DNA of 64,000 nucleotides from Eledone cirrhosa (lineage: Eukaryota; Mollusca; Cephalopoda; Octopoda; Eledonidae). This document shows, piece by piece, positions 10,766 through 21,814 of this stretch. The position numbers were made by a program, and so were the translations under genes. The DNA lies in contig OZ024743.1 in assembly GCA_964016885.1 (NCBI GenBank), positions 188,872,357 through 188,936,356 of the forward strand, given 5' to 3'. Every line of letters starts with the position of its first letter. Positions within the stretch are counted from its first letter, which is position 1. The notes beneath the pieces were generated by a model, which saw only the letters and a program-made list of their open reading frames with translations, ran no database searches and was not told where the DNA came from.

Positions 10766-12083
10766 TAGATATCCATGATATGTTTCAAATATTGATCATC
10801 ATCATCATCAACAGCATCGTCATTATCATCATGACAGAGTCTCCTGATGTTAGGTGATGTTATCATCACATCATTTACAGTCTCTTTAAAACAACCTCTT
10901 GTAATAGATATCGTGGAGTTTTATTATAATTTACTTTTCTGATAATGAATGATCTCGTTCTGTATTTCACAAGGGAACTGGTTTTTCTTCCTGACTTTCA
11001 GAAAAATGCAAGAGCTCAAGATAGATTTTCTACACCTTACAGAAATTAAACATTAATCTCTTCTCCAAACGCTTTTTAGTCTTCAATAATTCAACTCTAG
11101 AATTATGAAAGTAGAATTGACTAGTCCTACTCAAAAGGTTGTATTTACATTAAAAAAAGTTATATTTACATCAATATCTAGGATCACTAGATTATTTTCT
11201 CAAAACAAGAAAACAATGGTTCTAAAGTGTTTACAAGAAAATATTTCAAGCTGCTAAAACTTTGCCAAACTTTATAAATATCAATCACAAAAGTCTGTTA
11301 ATGGAGTAGTCAAGAAATAAAAGTCTGAGAAACACGTGAAAACATAAAAGTCTGAATATGTGCAAAGACAAGAGTATTTCAACGCCTTCACCAAACCAAT
11401 GAACCAAAGATGGCAGCACTTTGTACTAAAATTACAAAAGCTGAAAGAAATTTGGGGAATATAATTTTTATTAAACGTAATGCATGCAGAATTTATGAGT
11501 TATTCTGTGCAAGTTGAAGCAACAAATGTCAACATTTCTATCAGCTTGCTAGGCAATGTAAATCCAAGAACCCAAACCGTACATGGAACTCAGTCATCCA
11601 TAATACACTGTTTTCCTATGAAGACAGCTTAAAAGGAATAAATATTATAAGATCAATTCTGACTTAAGGTAACTACTGCATAGCTACCTCTTTAAATGGC
11701 TAAAGAAATCAACAAAGATCAACTAAATTCAAAAAGATAAAGAATAATACAAATCCCTGTACAGATGCACCTGAAAACAGCACAAAATGTTGATGTTAAA
11801 ATTCATCACAGTACCTAATAACTATACAAAAGTACTGACACCTATTGCATTGTGCATTGGAGCTAGTACATTACTTTTGACATCTTCATTTTACAACTAA
11901 ACTGGGAGAAGAAATTGCTTGATGTCCCAACATGGCCACAGCCTGGGCTGGAACAACTAAAAGAGTAAACCATTACTTGAAATGTAATTTGAATGTGTTA
12001 ATACTGAAACGTCATTCTAGTATAAAAAAGTAAATAAATCAATAAAGAAATATAGAGATAATCTTCTATGCTGTGAAGCGAAT
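10766..12083. other. no recognised gene
   Basis: AT-rich sequence with a short (ATC)n stretch at 10797-10835. I see no element ends, RNA folds or coding motifs in the remainder. Confidence 0.5.
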
Positions 12084-12084
12084 T

Positions 12085-12134
12085 GTCCGATACTCTACCA
12101 ATACTGCCAACCACTGCCCTAATAATAATAATAA
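12085..12134 (-). mobile_element. SINE 5'-end fragment with (AAT)n
   Basis: The sequence gtccgatactctaccaatac then tgccaaccactgccc is the reverse complement of the first ~35 bases of the tRNA-like SINE common in this window. It is followed by an (AAT)n tract at 12120-12134 that abuts the start of an R2/R4-like LINE. Confidence 0.6.
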
Positions 12135-12586
12135 AGATATTATCATAAGCACAGATGATGTAAATGATCAAGTAGCCAAGATACCAAAGCCCCTAGCCCA
12201 GATGGGATCCATCGTATTTCGTTGAAGAGATGCATGAAAGACTGGCAATACAATTGAATGATTGTGTCCAGAGAGGTGCAGTCCTCACCAAGGATGCTTT
12301 CAGGTAGAACAACGCTTGTGATAAAAGATAGAAGTAAGGGGAATACTGTGGAAAACTACTGCCTTAACATGCCTAAACATAATATGGAAGGTTCTCACTG
12401 GGCTATTTTTTTGGAAGACATATGCTTTTCTGTCACAGGAAGGAATACTACCAAGGGAAGAAAAAAGGATGTTGGCAGAAGTCCCAGAGTACCAAGGATC
12501 ATTTGGTTACTGATAAGAGAGTTTTGAGGTGTTGTAAGAAACATCACACAAACATGTTTATGGCCTGGATTGATATTAAGAATGCA
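12135..12586 (+). pseudogene. RT N-terminal region of R2/R4-like LINE
   Basis: Frames are broken, but successive pieces read PDGIHR, MHERLAIQLNDCVQRGA, NTVENY and then KDHLVTDKRVLRCCKKHH followed by NMFMAWIDIKNA. These match the RT fingers and motif A region (MAWIDYKKAYD in relatives, from general knowledge of the family). The frame is cut right after the motif A-like segment at 12586, where the RTE fragment begins. At least three frame changes are needed to follow it. Confidence 0.55.
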
Positions 12587-12960
12587 TGGGAAAATGAAAG
12601 GCAGATTGTATGATGCTTGTATACGAACAACAATGCTACATGGCAGTGAGACATGGGCATTGCATGCAGAGGACCTGCATAGATTGGAAAGGAATGAAGC
12701 ATGCATGCTCCGTTGGATGTGTAATAGTAATATAAGTGAACGGCAAACCATAAATGAACTAAGTGAGAAATTAGGAATAAGAGGGATCAGATGCTGTTTA
12801 CTCGAGAGAAGACTATGTTGGTATGGCCACGTGATGCGCATGAAAGACGACAGCTGTATAAAAAAGTGCAGGGCGATCAAAATTGATGGTAGTTACAGAG
12901 TAGGTAGACCCCAAAAAACTGGGACGATCTGATAAATTCCGACCTTACACACTTACACCT
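12587..12960 (+). pseudogene. RTE C-terminal domain fragment
   Basis: An open frame gives about 110 residues of the RTE C-terminal domain with [12 protein letters not shown] and GRPQKT. The frame is lost at 12932 compared with the copy at 56.8-59.4 kb, where the same region continues through WDELINSDITHLHLSKTMS. The endonuclease, RT and finger are absent, so it cannot encode an active protein. Confidence 0.8.
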
Positions 12961-13455
12961 CTCCAAGACAATGTCACTGGACCGAGATCTTTGGCACTAT
13001 GCAGTAATGCAGAAGACCCGCCTTGCCTATGTTCAAAGCGAAACCTACAGTCAGTAGGCACCTCTTAACCAAATATACACCCCAATCCACTACCCCTACC
13101 CTATCCTCCCACTCCCACCAACACCACATCCTCTCTATAAAGTTGGTACCGCAACATCCAGTCCAAATAAATGAGATGATCGAGATCGAGATCGTGTAGG
13201 TGTCACGAGAAAAAAACACACAGTCCACACTGTAATGTGGCCGTGTAGGTAGCACGGTAAAAAGTTACCAGTTCCACACTGTAAATGTGGTTGGTGTTAG
13301 GAAGAGCATCCAGCCATAGAAATTCTGCCAGATAGTCCTATATGAGCGAGACACAGTCACCTGACCAACCTTGCCTCAAGTGGGACAACTCCCATCTAAC
13401 CCATGCTAGCGTGGACAGTGGACGTTAAACGAGGATGATGATGATGATGATGATG
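12587..13455 (+). mobile_element. RTE-type LINE, 5'-truncated, nested
   Basis: This plus-strand fragment starts in the C-terminal coding part ([13 protein letters not shown] near 12590). It continues through [17 protein letters not shown] and [17 protein letters not shown] to a frame break near 12920. A 3'UTR and a GATGATGAT tail at 13434-13455 follow. The R2/R4-like LINE reading resumes immediately after the tail (GTGATATGGTGCCCCATTC, equivalent to DMVPHS), which shows that the RTE landed inside that element. No clear target-site duplication was found. Confidence 0.85.
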
Positions 13456-15090
13456 TGATATGGTGCCCCATTCTTAGATTGGTGAATGTCTGCTGATGTT
13501 TGGTATTGCTGACAACATCACAAAGTTCATGTGGAGTAGTATACCAGAGTGGAAAACCAAATTAAACACAAGCAAAATTTTTCTGGGAGAAGAATAAATT
13601 GAATGAAGTATCTCCTAAACTGTTACTATTTGTTATAGTACTAATACCTATAACACTCACACACACAGAAAAATAAAAACAGGCTACCAATTTGGAAAGC
13701 AAGGGCCATTCACAAACGACCTTCAATTTATGGGTGACCTGAATCTGTTTGGGAATTTTAAAGACTAAATTGGTTCATTGGTTAAAACAGTTCAGATATG
13801 TAGCATAAAAAGAGGGAAGAAAGCAGCCTGTAGTAGATTAAGGCTGCCATCGAGAGAAACCATGGGAGAACCAGAAGATAGTGGCTATAAATATTTAGGT
13901 ATCTTTGAACTAGATATTTTGTATGCAGAAATAAAAGAAAAGTTTACGAATATATTTTAAAAAGATTAAAAATGATTTAAAAATCCAACTTGAATCTAGG
14001 CAGTTGCAGTGGTTAGATATAGTGCCTCAATTCTCAGTTAGACTGAAGAAGAAATATCAAAATTATATAGTAAAACGAGAAAATTATTGGCATTGTACGG
14101 AGCTTTACACCCTAAAGCAAATATTAATAGACTATACACAAACAGAAAGAATGGTGGCAGAGGCCTCGTTAGTGTGGATCATTGTATAAGGAAAGAAGAA
14201 TGCTTGCCGAATATTTGATAAACAGTCATGAAGATGTTTTGCAATATACAGCAGAAGATATGGATATAAATGTAATAGAAATAGTTGAAAAAGAAGAGTT
14301 TAACAAAATAGCTGAAGAGAAAAGAAAAAAATGTCTTGGAATGAGAATGTATAGTTAGTTTGAGAGATATCAAGGATAAAATAGCATTCTGTGCTGCACC
14401 GCAAGATCAATCTCTCGCTACTAATTCGGTGAAATACAACATCTACAAAACTTTTGACACCCAGAAATGAAGGCAATGTGGAAAATGTAGCCCACTTGGG
14501 AAGTGGATGTGAGAGCCTTGAGCAAAAAGAATACAAGTGCCATCATGATAAAGTCTGTCTATACTTTCATTGGCTTCTGTGTTATAAATACTAATATGAA
14601 ATCATTGAGAATTGATATGAGCATGTGCCTTTAAAGTAATGCAGGAGGATGAGAAAGCAACGATATTCTGTGATTATGATATTGAAACTGAAGGAATAAT
14701 TAAGCATCACTGACTGGACATTATATTATCATGTTGAACACGAAAGACAAATACTGCCAGATCATTGACATGGCCACCAAATGACACAAATATTGTGAGT
14801 AAGGAGATTTTTTTTAAATCACAAAGTACTCTGAATTGAAAGTGGAGCTGGCAAGATTATTTGGAATGCAAAAGTGTAGTGTGAAAGTGATACCAGTTGT
14901 GATCAGAGCATTAGGGTCAATCCCATTGAAACTTCAAGACATCTTCAAGTGACTTGGTATTCCATACAGGTTGGATGTCATACAAAAGACAGCTTTGCTA
15001 GGTACTGCAGACATTTTGAGGAAGGTATTATCTGACTGTGGTCCTTGTTGCAACTTGACAGAAGGCTAAATACCTGGTGCATTATTCATC
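13456..15090 (+). pseudogene. RT palm and endonuclease tail of R2/R4-like LINE
   Basis: After the nested RTE the reading resumes with MVPHSWIGECLLMFGIADN-like codons (13462-13520). An RT catalytic box follows near 13727 that reads FMGDLNLFG, where active relatives have FMDD, so one catalytic Asp is lost. Next come KRGKKAACSRLRLPSRET and YKYLGIFELD (13810-13915). Around 14820-15060 pieces read ELKVELARLFGMQKC, VKVIPVVIRALGSIP and QKTALLGTADILRKVL, which match the tail beyond the restriction-like endonuclease. Many stops and frameshifts make it a pseudogene. Confidence 0.6.
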
Positions 15091-15107
15091 TGCACTGCAT
15101 GACAGAG

Positions 15108-15670
15108 CAATAATAATAATAAAAATAATAATTTCTTTTATTTGTCACAAGTGCCCAAGACATTGGGGATGATACAAGGACAGGAAGATAACAAGGTGGG
15201 GTTTACATTGAATGAGGGAAAGAGGACATCACAGACGAGAAATCAATAGTGATAACAGTATGGAATTTGTAATAAATATACATAACAATAGAAAACTCTA
15301 ACAATAATAAATTTCATCAAGGACCAGTTCCCTAATAGTGGGGCGAACTACAATTTAGGTTAATTCCAGAAAGAAACCCGCCCCAAACCCTAGGTTATTC
15401 TGTTCCTCCACGGGCATTGAAAGTGCTCTCCCAGTTTCCTTCCTCTTGCTTAGAATCTCGCCATCTCACCCATCTTTCATAAAACACACAAGAAAGCAGC
15501 ATGACCCTCTCTACCTCACCTTCCTCCTCGAGGGAATCTTGAAGAAGTTGATGTGAATTTAGCTGGAGAGGAAGATTCCTGTCCGCAACAGTTTTAGGTG
15601 AGTCCACCATACAGCATCCTTCACCATAGCAATCATGCAGAGGAAGACTTGCCATGCCTTCATTTTAAAA
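15108..15670 (-). mobile_element. Tx1-like LINE 3' fragment, old
   Basis: On the minus strand the sequence parallels the C-terminal and 3' part of the GC-rich LINE at 16.7-19.4 kb. Blocks equivalent to its VAMAKEIVWWTRLKGLKTS and VERWVREA regions are present here (DAVWWTHLK-like and FYERWVRWRDSK). The 3' part ends in (AAT)n at 15108-15133, shared with the end of the R2/R4-like element. It encodes nothing intact. Confidence 0.55.
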
Positions 15671-16543
15671 GAAGGTTCCAGTTCAATGTTCCCTATATGA
15701 TAATGATAACAATAATAACAATACCAACAGCAATATTAACAGCAAAAATAATTGTATTTAATAAAAGCAGATCCTAATCTAAAATTGGAATTAACGTTAT
15801 ATTAACAAGAGAACAACACTTTGCTAATGACTTATCGAATTTTCTGAATAAAATTATCTGACAAAAGATATATATTATCATCATCATTTCTTTCTTTCCC
15901 TTTCTTTACCTTTTTCTTTTTTTTTTATTTAACAATTTTTAGTCTTAATAACAACAATGAATGTTTATTAGAGTATTTATATAAAGTTGATGAAAATTGT
16001 GTGATCTTGATAGGCAGATGATTCATATGGAAACCGAATGAGAATTGACCTATTGCACTTTTAAGACTTAAATTATAAAGTCATAAAGAAAAAAAGAAAA
16101 AAGGAAAATGTAATTTAAGAAAGACAAAAAAAAAAAAATGTAAATCAGAAAGAAAAGATTCAAATTTGCAATATCACTATCTTGGAAAAACAAGCTGAAT
16201 TTTAAGTTGAGACTTCTTTCATTATTGACCAAAACTGATTAGTTTTATTGAAGTACATTTAATTGTGTCTGCAACAAAGACAAATGAAAGAAAATTATAA
16301 AAGAAGGATAACAAAACAAAGCAAAAATGCAATATGATTGAACATTCTTTTAGTTCCTTTTTTTTTTCATTTTGTTCAATAAATAGTGTCTGGTTATCTG
16401 GTTAGTTGTTATATGATTTTTACCTATAATATAGTGTCATCTTTTCAAATTTTATGTTATTTTGAATTCCCATCAGAGATTTGTTGTCTTAAATTCAAGA
16501 AAGACTAGCAAAGCCTGAGTTCAAAGGGTTGATCACCTAATCA
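15671..16543. other. no recognised feature
   Basis: AT-rich sequence with A- and T-rich runs (15900-15930 and 16085-16140). No coding or RNA signal recognised. Confidence 0.5.
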
Positions 16544-16560
16544 AAATAATAATAATAATA

Positions 16561-16741
16561 ATTGTTTCTACTTTAGGCACCAGGCCAGCAATTACCCAGT
16601 GCATTACTGGTACTTTATTTTATCGCCCCCGTAAGGATGAAAGGCAAAGTCAACCTCGGCGGGATTTGAACTCAGATCGTAAAGGGACGTAACTATGCTG
16701 GAAAGCATGGCGTTTGACCCTCTACCGATACTGCCAATCCA
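16561..16741 (-). mobile_element. tRNA-like SINE
   Basis: On the minus strand the element starts gattggcagtatcggtagag, an A-box-like head. It has a B box of the form gagttcaaatcc and ends with taaagtagaaacaattatt. (AAT)n tracts lie on both sides (16544-16561 and 16742-16751) and may represent the duplicated target. It sits against the 3' end of the Tx1-like LINE in the same orientation. Confidence 0.85.
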
Positions 16742-16743
16742 CA

Positions 16744-19400
16744 ATAATAATACTTTTTTTATTAACCACAAGGGTTACATAAAGTAGACATTAAGGACAG
16801 TACAGGACAATACAGGATGGTACAAATGGGCATTTCTGCGTGTAAAAAACAAAAACAGAGGATTTAAGAAAAAATAACAATGAAAAATTCCCCAATAGGG
16901 GGAAGAATTCCGAGGGACATTTGTGGAGAAAGCCCATTAAAAGGCCACAGTGACCCTGACCACCAGGACAAGTGCCCTCTCCCAGTTTTCCACCTTTAAT
17001 TTACAGACACATACTTAGAGTAGGCCCATTCACTTGGGCCAGTCTTGCTTCTCTCACCCATCTTTCAACAAAATGCTGGGAAGAGAGCACTTCCCTCTCT
17101 ACCCTGATTTTCCTTTTCAAATGACATTTGAAAAAGTTAATCAGGGCATCACCGAAGAGGTAAGTGCTCGTCTTCAGCCCTTTCAAACGTGTCCACCATA
17201 CTATCTCTTTCGCCATGGCCACCAGACAGATAAAAACTGCCTGCCCTTCCTGGCTAAAGGAAGAGGGCGGGGCAATCCTCACAATGGACTCAGATGATAG
17301 CCGGAACTGTCCTACATGCGACAGCAGGTGTTCGACATAAACCCACAAGTCAGCAATGCTCGGACATTGGACGAGTGCGTGCAGGACGGTTTCGTCGCCC
17401 TGCGCGCATCATCTTGGACATGCCCGGCTGACGGCACCTCCATGCCTGTAGAGTTTATCCCGAACTGGCAAAGCTCCTCGGTAGCACTGCCAGGGATTTC
17501 TGGAAGTTGTCCATAGGCCCCGGCCCGAAAGTTTTTCTGAAGAGATTGGCTAGTTGATTTTCATCGAAGCCTAGAGTTTCCCCAAGTACGTCGTCGCTCT
17601 TCCCTTCCACTAATCCTCTATAGAACGCCAAGGTGGAGTTTCCATCGATCACATTGCCCGATTGGTCGAGGGCTGTGAGCGCCTGAAGACATTCCAGTCT
17701 CCAAGCGCTCCCTCTCGGTCTTCGCTTGACCCATGACTGCAGCTCCGTCAAGGAGACAAGCTGGGAAAAGACGCGTCTAGCAAACGGCGACCACACCTGA
17801 TCACCGCCGAGGAAGAGGTGGAGATGTCGTAGCCTGAGCGCGTGTCTGCGCATCATCAGCCACGGCATGCCCAGCCCTCCACGTAGCGGGTGTTGACAGC
17901 AGATGGACCACCTGACCATCGGAGCGCGTCCCTTCCACAAAGGGGCTTAGGACAAGGTACGACGGTTAGGCGGTAGTTGATGACGGATGCGATGTACGCG
18001 TTAGCCACCTGCGCTTGACCTTTCAGGGATAGCTTCCTCTCCGCCCATTTCTGGGTGAGAGAAGCTTCCCTGCTCATCACCTCGTCCCAGTTTTTGTCCG
18101 TCTAGAGGTTTGGACCGAACCAGACCCCTACCAATTTAACCGGTCCGTCCGTCCAATGCCCGAAGACCCTGTTGGACAGCATGGACCTGCCTTTCCATGT
18201 GCCGAGCTGCAGGCCCACTGACTTTTCCTGTCACCGCTTTGTATTCTCCTAGTGTAGTGCCGATCACCTTGATGTGTTTGGCGTTCGACACCACTACGGT
18301 GACATCGTCCGCATATGCTGACACAGATCTTCCGCATCCTAGTACGCGCGAGACCCCCCTCAACATCTCCAGTTTGTGCGGTAATGGCTCGAGAGTCAAT
18401 ACATACAAGAGGGACGATAGGGGACATCCTTGGCAGACCGAGCGCATGATGTTGAACACTTCCAAAAGGAAACCGTTCACTCTCACCACAAAGCAGATGT
18501 CGCTGTACATGGCAACGATCCAGCCTCTGATGACGGGCCCAAAGCCAGCCGCCTTCAGGACTGCCGCTAGGTAATGATGATCGACCCTATCGAAAGCTTT
18601 CGACTGATCTAAATTGATCAAGGACCCACCCGTGCCAGGTTCCCTAGCTACCCTCTCTATGATGTATCGCATGAGGTGGAGGTTGTCGTGGATGGATCTG
18701 TCGGTAATGGCGCATGTCTGCGCCTCTCCCACCAGACCACCGACGACAAGTGCCAACCTCTTTGCTAGCACCTTGGCCAAAATCTTGAACTGTGTTTAGC
18801 AGAGTTATGGGCCTGAAATTATCTATGTTATCCCCTTGTTCGGATCCTTTCTCAGCAGCACCACCGCTCCTCAGCTCACAGAGCTGGGAATTCTCCTGTT
18901 CTGTTGCCAGTTGCAGTAGATGTCCGCCAAGAGGCCTCTGAACAAGTCTGGCATCTGTACTTGAAGTTCATAGGGCAGACCATCCAAACCAGGCGATTTA
19001 CCCCTTATGCAGCCAGTCATTGCCTCCCGTACTTCAGCGGCTGTTATCGGATTTTCGCAACACTCCGCCTCAGTGGCCGAAAGCCGCGGCAGTCCGTCGA
19101 GGTAGACACTAAAGTCCATCTCTTGATTCGGCCCGCCACTGCCCCCAAACATCTGGGCGAAGTGTCGCTGAAAAGGTTCACACATTTGCCCGGGATCGAG
19201 TAGCATGCACCCGTCGTGGTCCACCAAAGACCGGATCATGGCTCTGTTGCCATGACGCGCCTCCGCCACTCGGACCCATTGAACGGCTTTCGTCCCCTCA
19301 TGTCTGAGAGCACACACCCTAGCTCTGACAACGCAGCCTTCGTACTTTGCATTGAAGAATTGGTCAAGGGCCAATTTCGCCGCAAGTACGTCGGCCGCGA
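16744..19400 (-). mobile_element. Tx1-like LINE, GC-rich, 5'-truncated
   Basis: A minus-strand non-LTR retrotransposon whose coding part is markedly more GC-rich than anything around it. From 5' to 3': upstream domain (19374-18871), RT (18780-18136), C-terminal regions (18080-17455) and a Cys/His motif region (17455-17001), then a short AT-rich 3'UTR to 16744. The 5' side ends at (AAT)n at 19400-19418. The endonuclease is missing. The clade is judged from RT motif wording and is less certain than the element type. Confidence 0.75.
17001..19374 (-). pseudogene. Tx1-like reverse transcriptase ORF, frameshifted
   Basis: The RT segment 18780-18136 has AQTCAITDRSIHDNLHL, motif A in LDQSKAFDRVDHHYL, motif B in CQGCPLSSLLYVL and motif C SAYADDVTVVV, so the catalytic YADD is intact. 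Upstream, 19374-18871 holds the region before the RT (GKSPGLDGLPYE is the fingers signature). Downstream, 18080-17856 and 17940-17455 overlap in different frames. The last piece, 17348-17001, follows a Cys/His cluster (CARCA..GDETVLHALVQCP-like at about 17420-17370) usual at the C-terminus of such LINEs. At least three frame changes prevent a single protein. It would have acted as RT in target-primed integration. Confidence 0.75.
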
Positions 19401-19418
19401 TAATAATAATAAGAATAA

Positions 19419-19905
19419 TTAATTAATTAAGTTGGAGATTTCCAAATCCTGTGGGATTTCCTAATCTGAACAGATAAGATGCTTGAGTATAATAAACTGT
19501 ACATAGTGGGCATAGACAAAGTAAATCATGTGTGTGCTGTAATCAACATTTCATGCCCATTTATCTCACAGCTAGTATAGAAGGAATGTGAGAAAGGGGA
19601 TGTGTATAACTGTCTTAAATATGAGACCACCCAACTGTGGAAAAGGAAAAAGGTAAAAACAATGCTGATTGTTGTTGTGGCAAAAGTTATTAAGAGGAAC
19701 ACCAATAAAATGGAAATAGAGTGACCAGATGAGTTAATGGAAAACGTTTTACTCCTTCACATGGACAGAATTATGAGAAAAGTACTACATAGCTGAAGAG
19801 AACAAATCACATGGTCCTGACAGCAGCAGGTAGCAATCCTGCTACCCATGCAAGAAACCAGAAGTTCCAACAAAATATGAGATTAAAAAATGAAAATAAT
19901 AATAA
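19419..19905 (+). mobile_element. R2/R4-like LINE C-terminal relic
   Basis: Pieced frames give YIVGIDKVNHVCAVINISCP, YETTQLWKRKKVK, VVVAKVI and NVLLLHMDRIMRKVLH. These line up with the endonuclease tail of the R2/R4-like copies at 14.8-15.1 and 40.1-40.5 kb (IVDVA, RxW, VIPVVIGALG, QKTALLGTARILRKVL). It lies between (AAT)n tracts at 19400-19418 and 19893-19910. Strongly degraded, and the call is moderate. Confidence 0.45.
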
Positions 19906-19910
19906 TAACC

Positions 19911-20117
19911 TATGCTATAATAAAAGCTATATCTGTCAGTCCATCCGCCTTGCTCCTTATATATAGAGAGGGAAATATTACTCCACTTCTCACTTACTCC
20001 AGCTTGCTCTAACTAATTAAAATGTAACATACAAATAAATGAAAAGTATACAGGGTTTGTTTTAGTTGTCTGTATGTGTGTGTGTGTGCGTGTGTGTATT
20101 TCAGTATGTCCCTCAGT
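19911..20117. other. no gene; GT-rich and unidentified sequence
   Basis: Contains a phrase (tatgctataataaaagc) similar to the start of the sequence at 34889, and a (TG)n run at 20074-20100. No gene recognised. Confidence 0.4.
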
Positions 20118-20125
20118 ATATAGAT

Positions 20126-20289
20126 CAGTCATGGGCAAACTGCAACCCATGAGCCACATACAGCCTTTTAGGCTTTCTGAATGGCCTGCTAAATTTCAAA
20201 ATTGCCTTGAATGTTTTATTAGTGTAGCGTGCCTTATGATGAGCCACATCCTATGTGGCCCACTGCTTGCCTAAGGTTGAACATGCCTG
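20126..20289. mobile_element. hAT-like MITE with 8-bp target duplication
   Basis: The 164-base element starts cagtcatgggcaaactgc and ends aaggttgaacatgcctg. The ends are imperfect inverted repeats (CAGTCATGG and CAGGCATGT when read inward). Flanking octamers atatagat (20118-20125) and ttatagac (20290-20297) match at six of eight positions, as expected of an ageing hAT 8-bp duplication. The interior (aacccatgagccacat, tggcccactgcttgcc) resembles a widespread non-autonomous hAT type. No transposase. Confidence 0.65.
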
Positions 20290-20334
20290 TTATAGACAAT
20301 GCAACACAGATTTAATAAAATTATTTCACTATAA

Positions 20335-20501
20335 TTGTTTCTACTTTAGGCACAAGGCCAGCAATTACCCAGTGCATTACTGGTACTTTATTTTATCGAC
20401 CCCATAAGAATGAAAGGCAAAGTCAACCTCGGCAGGATTTGAACTCAGATCATAAAGGGACGTAACTATGCTGGAAAGCATGGCGTCCGACCCTCTTTCA
20501 C
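20335..20501 (-). mobile_element. tRNA-like SINE, 5'-truncated
   Basis: Minus-strand copy of the window's common SINE. The B box (gagttcaaatcc on minus) and the 3' end (gtagaaacaat) are present. It stops at the equivalent of gagggtcggacgcc, so the first ~20 bases with the A box are missing. Confidence 0.85.
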
Positions 20502-20879
20502 TATTATGACAGGTTATCATTATTATTAAGAGAGAAATACAGTGAAAGAGACACAGAATGGAGATTTTTTATGTTATTTGTGTGTGTGTGTATGTGTGTC
20601 TCTAGAAAATGCAACACAGTTTAAAATAAAACTTCCACAATAACGAGAGGTTGTCATTGATAAAGCAATACAGTAAGACAGAGTGAGAGAGAGAGGGAGA
20701 AAGTGTGTGTGGGGGGGGGGGGGGGTGAAACAGAGATAGATAGGTAGAGCGAGTTGTCACCACATTAACAAATTTTGATTGAAAATGCAGAAATTTTAAG
20801 TGCAAGTCTATGAACAGGTGTGAAAAAAACGTGTGTTGTGGTTTCTGTTTGTCCTAAGGAAAACCAGGCTGCAACTAGT
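20502..20879. other. low-complexity sequence, no gene
   Basis: Contains (TG)n at 20579-20600, a GA-rich run (20680-20705) and a 16-17-base G tract near 20711. Nothing else recognised. Confidence 0.5.
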
Positions 20880-20894
20880 AATAATAATAATAAT

Positions 20895-21103
20895 GGATTC
20901 AGATTAAGGCACAAGGCCAGCAAATTTGGAGAAGGCAGAGTCAATTTAATCAACCCAGTGCATTACTGGTACTATATTTTATCGATCATGTATGGATGAA
21001 AAGCAAAGCTAACCTGGATTTGAACGTAGAACGTAAAGGGCCGTAACTTTATGCCACAATGCATGTTATTCGATGCTCTATAACTACTGCTGCTTCATCA
21101 CCC
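20895..21103 (-). mobile_element. tRNA-like SINE, diverged
   Basis: A diverged minus-strand copy (ttaggcacaaggccagc equivalent; tactggtactatattttatcg; cctggatttgaacgtagaac). It carries an internal extra segment around 20925-20955. (AAT)n tracts flank it at 20880-20895 and 21104-21118. The right one abuts an R2/R4-like LINE fragment. Confidence 0.75.
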
Positions 21104-21118
21104 TAATAATAATAATAA

Positions 21119-21790
21119 AAGCGCTTCATAACACCTTCTTGAAGAAAACAGAATTCAGAGATCCTCAAAAGTGCGACTGGTTAAAGAAAGGGGACCTTAA
21201 GAAAGCTACAGAAGGAATGCTACTGACTGCACAGGAGCAAGTCCTTAGAAAAAAGTGGATGCAATATCATATTGACAAGAAGGAGGCTAGCCAGCTCTGT
21301 AGGATCTGTGGAAATAGAGGAGACTGTGACTCACATTGTATTTGAGTCTAAACACCTAGCCCAGATGCATTATATAGGATGGAGGCATGATATCATAGGA
21401 AAAATTATCCACTGGCATTTATGCAAACTGAATAATTTACCCCATTCTCAGAAGTGGTATTAGCATAAGCCAGAGTCAGTGATAGAAAACAATCAGGTGA
21501 TGGTGCTGTGGAATTTTAGGATACAAACAGATAAAGAATTAGAAGCAATAGATCTGACATGTTGGGTTTTGACAAGGAAAAAAGATCTTGTTTGATTATA
21601 TTTGCAGCTTGCCCCTTTGATACAAGAGTGCATAAAAAAAAAATTAACTGGTACCAGGATCTAAAGTGGGAACTTAAAAGGATTTGGGACTGTCATAAGA
21701 TCAAGTTCATCCCCATCATCATAAGAGCATGAAGTACTATCTTGAAAGGTTTCGAAGGCTGGCTATATAACATTAGCCCAGCCTCCTTTT
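21119..21790 (+). pseudogene. R2/R4-like Cys/His finger and endonuclease, broken
   Basis: A frame from 21119 gives FLKKTEFRDPQKCDWLKKGD and LCRICGNRGD. It then shifts after GDC at about 21325, and the HIVFESKHLAQMHYIGWRHD part of the CCHC motif is in another frame (21330-21460). Later pieces read CPFDTRVH, WYQDLKWELKRIWDCHK and FIPIIIRA, the region around and after the PD..D endonuclease core. In the intact family this enzyme cuts target DNA for insertion. Two or more frameshifts and stops inactivate it. Confidence 0.7.
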
Positions 21791-21800
21791 TTTTGAAAAA
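21119..21800 (+). mobile_element. R2/R4-like LINE, 5'-truncated
   Basis: A plus-strand fragment that starts at an (AAT)n tract. It carries the segment KKGDLKKATEGMLLTAQEQV, the CCHC finger (start LCRIC) and the restriction-like endonuclease region. It ends near 21800 where the left LTR of another element begins. It corresponds to the last ~230 codons of the copy at 40-41.7 kb. Confidence 0.75.
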
Positions 21801-21814
21801 TGTATGGATATGGA

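Larger units (their letters stand above)
12135..15107 (+). mobile_element. R2/R4-like LINE, interrupted by an RTE insertion
   Basis: A plus-strand LINE relic in two pieces, 12135-12586 and 13456-15107, separated by an RTE fragment. Conceptual fragments read in order along an RLE-type LINE protein: the RT N-terminal part (about 12190-12586), RT palm remnants (13456-13960), a connecting region, and the C-terminal restriction-like endonuclease tail (about 14820-15060). It begins right after an (AAT)n tract and ends at another (AATAATAAT at 15108). Reading frames are badly broken. The clade is assigned from overall motif style, not from a search. Confidence 0.65.
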
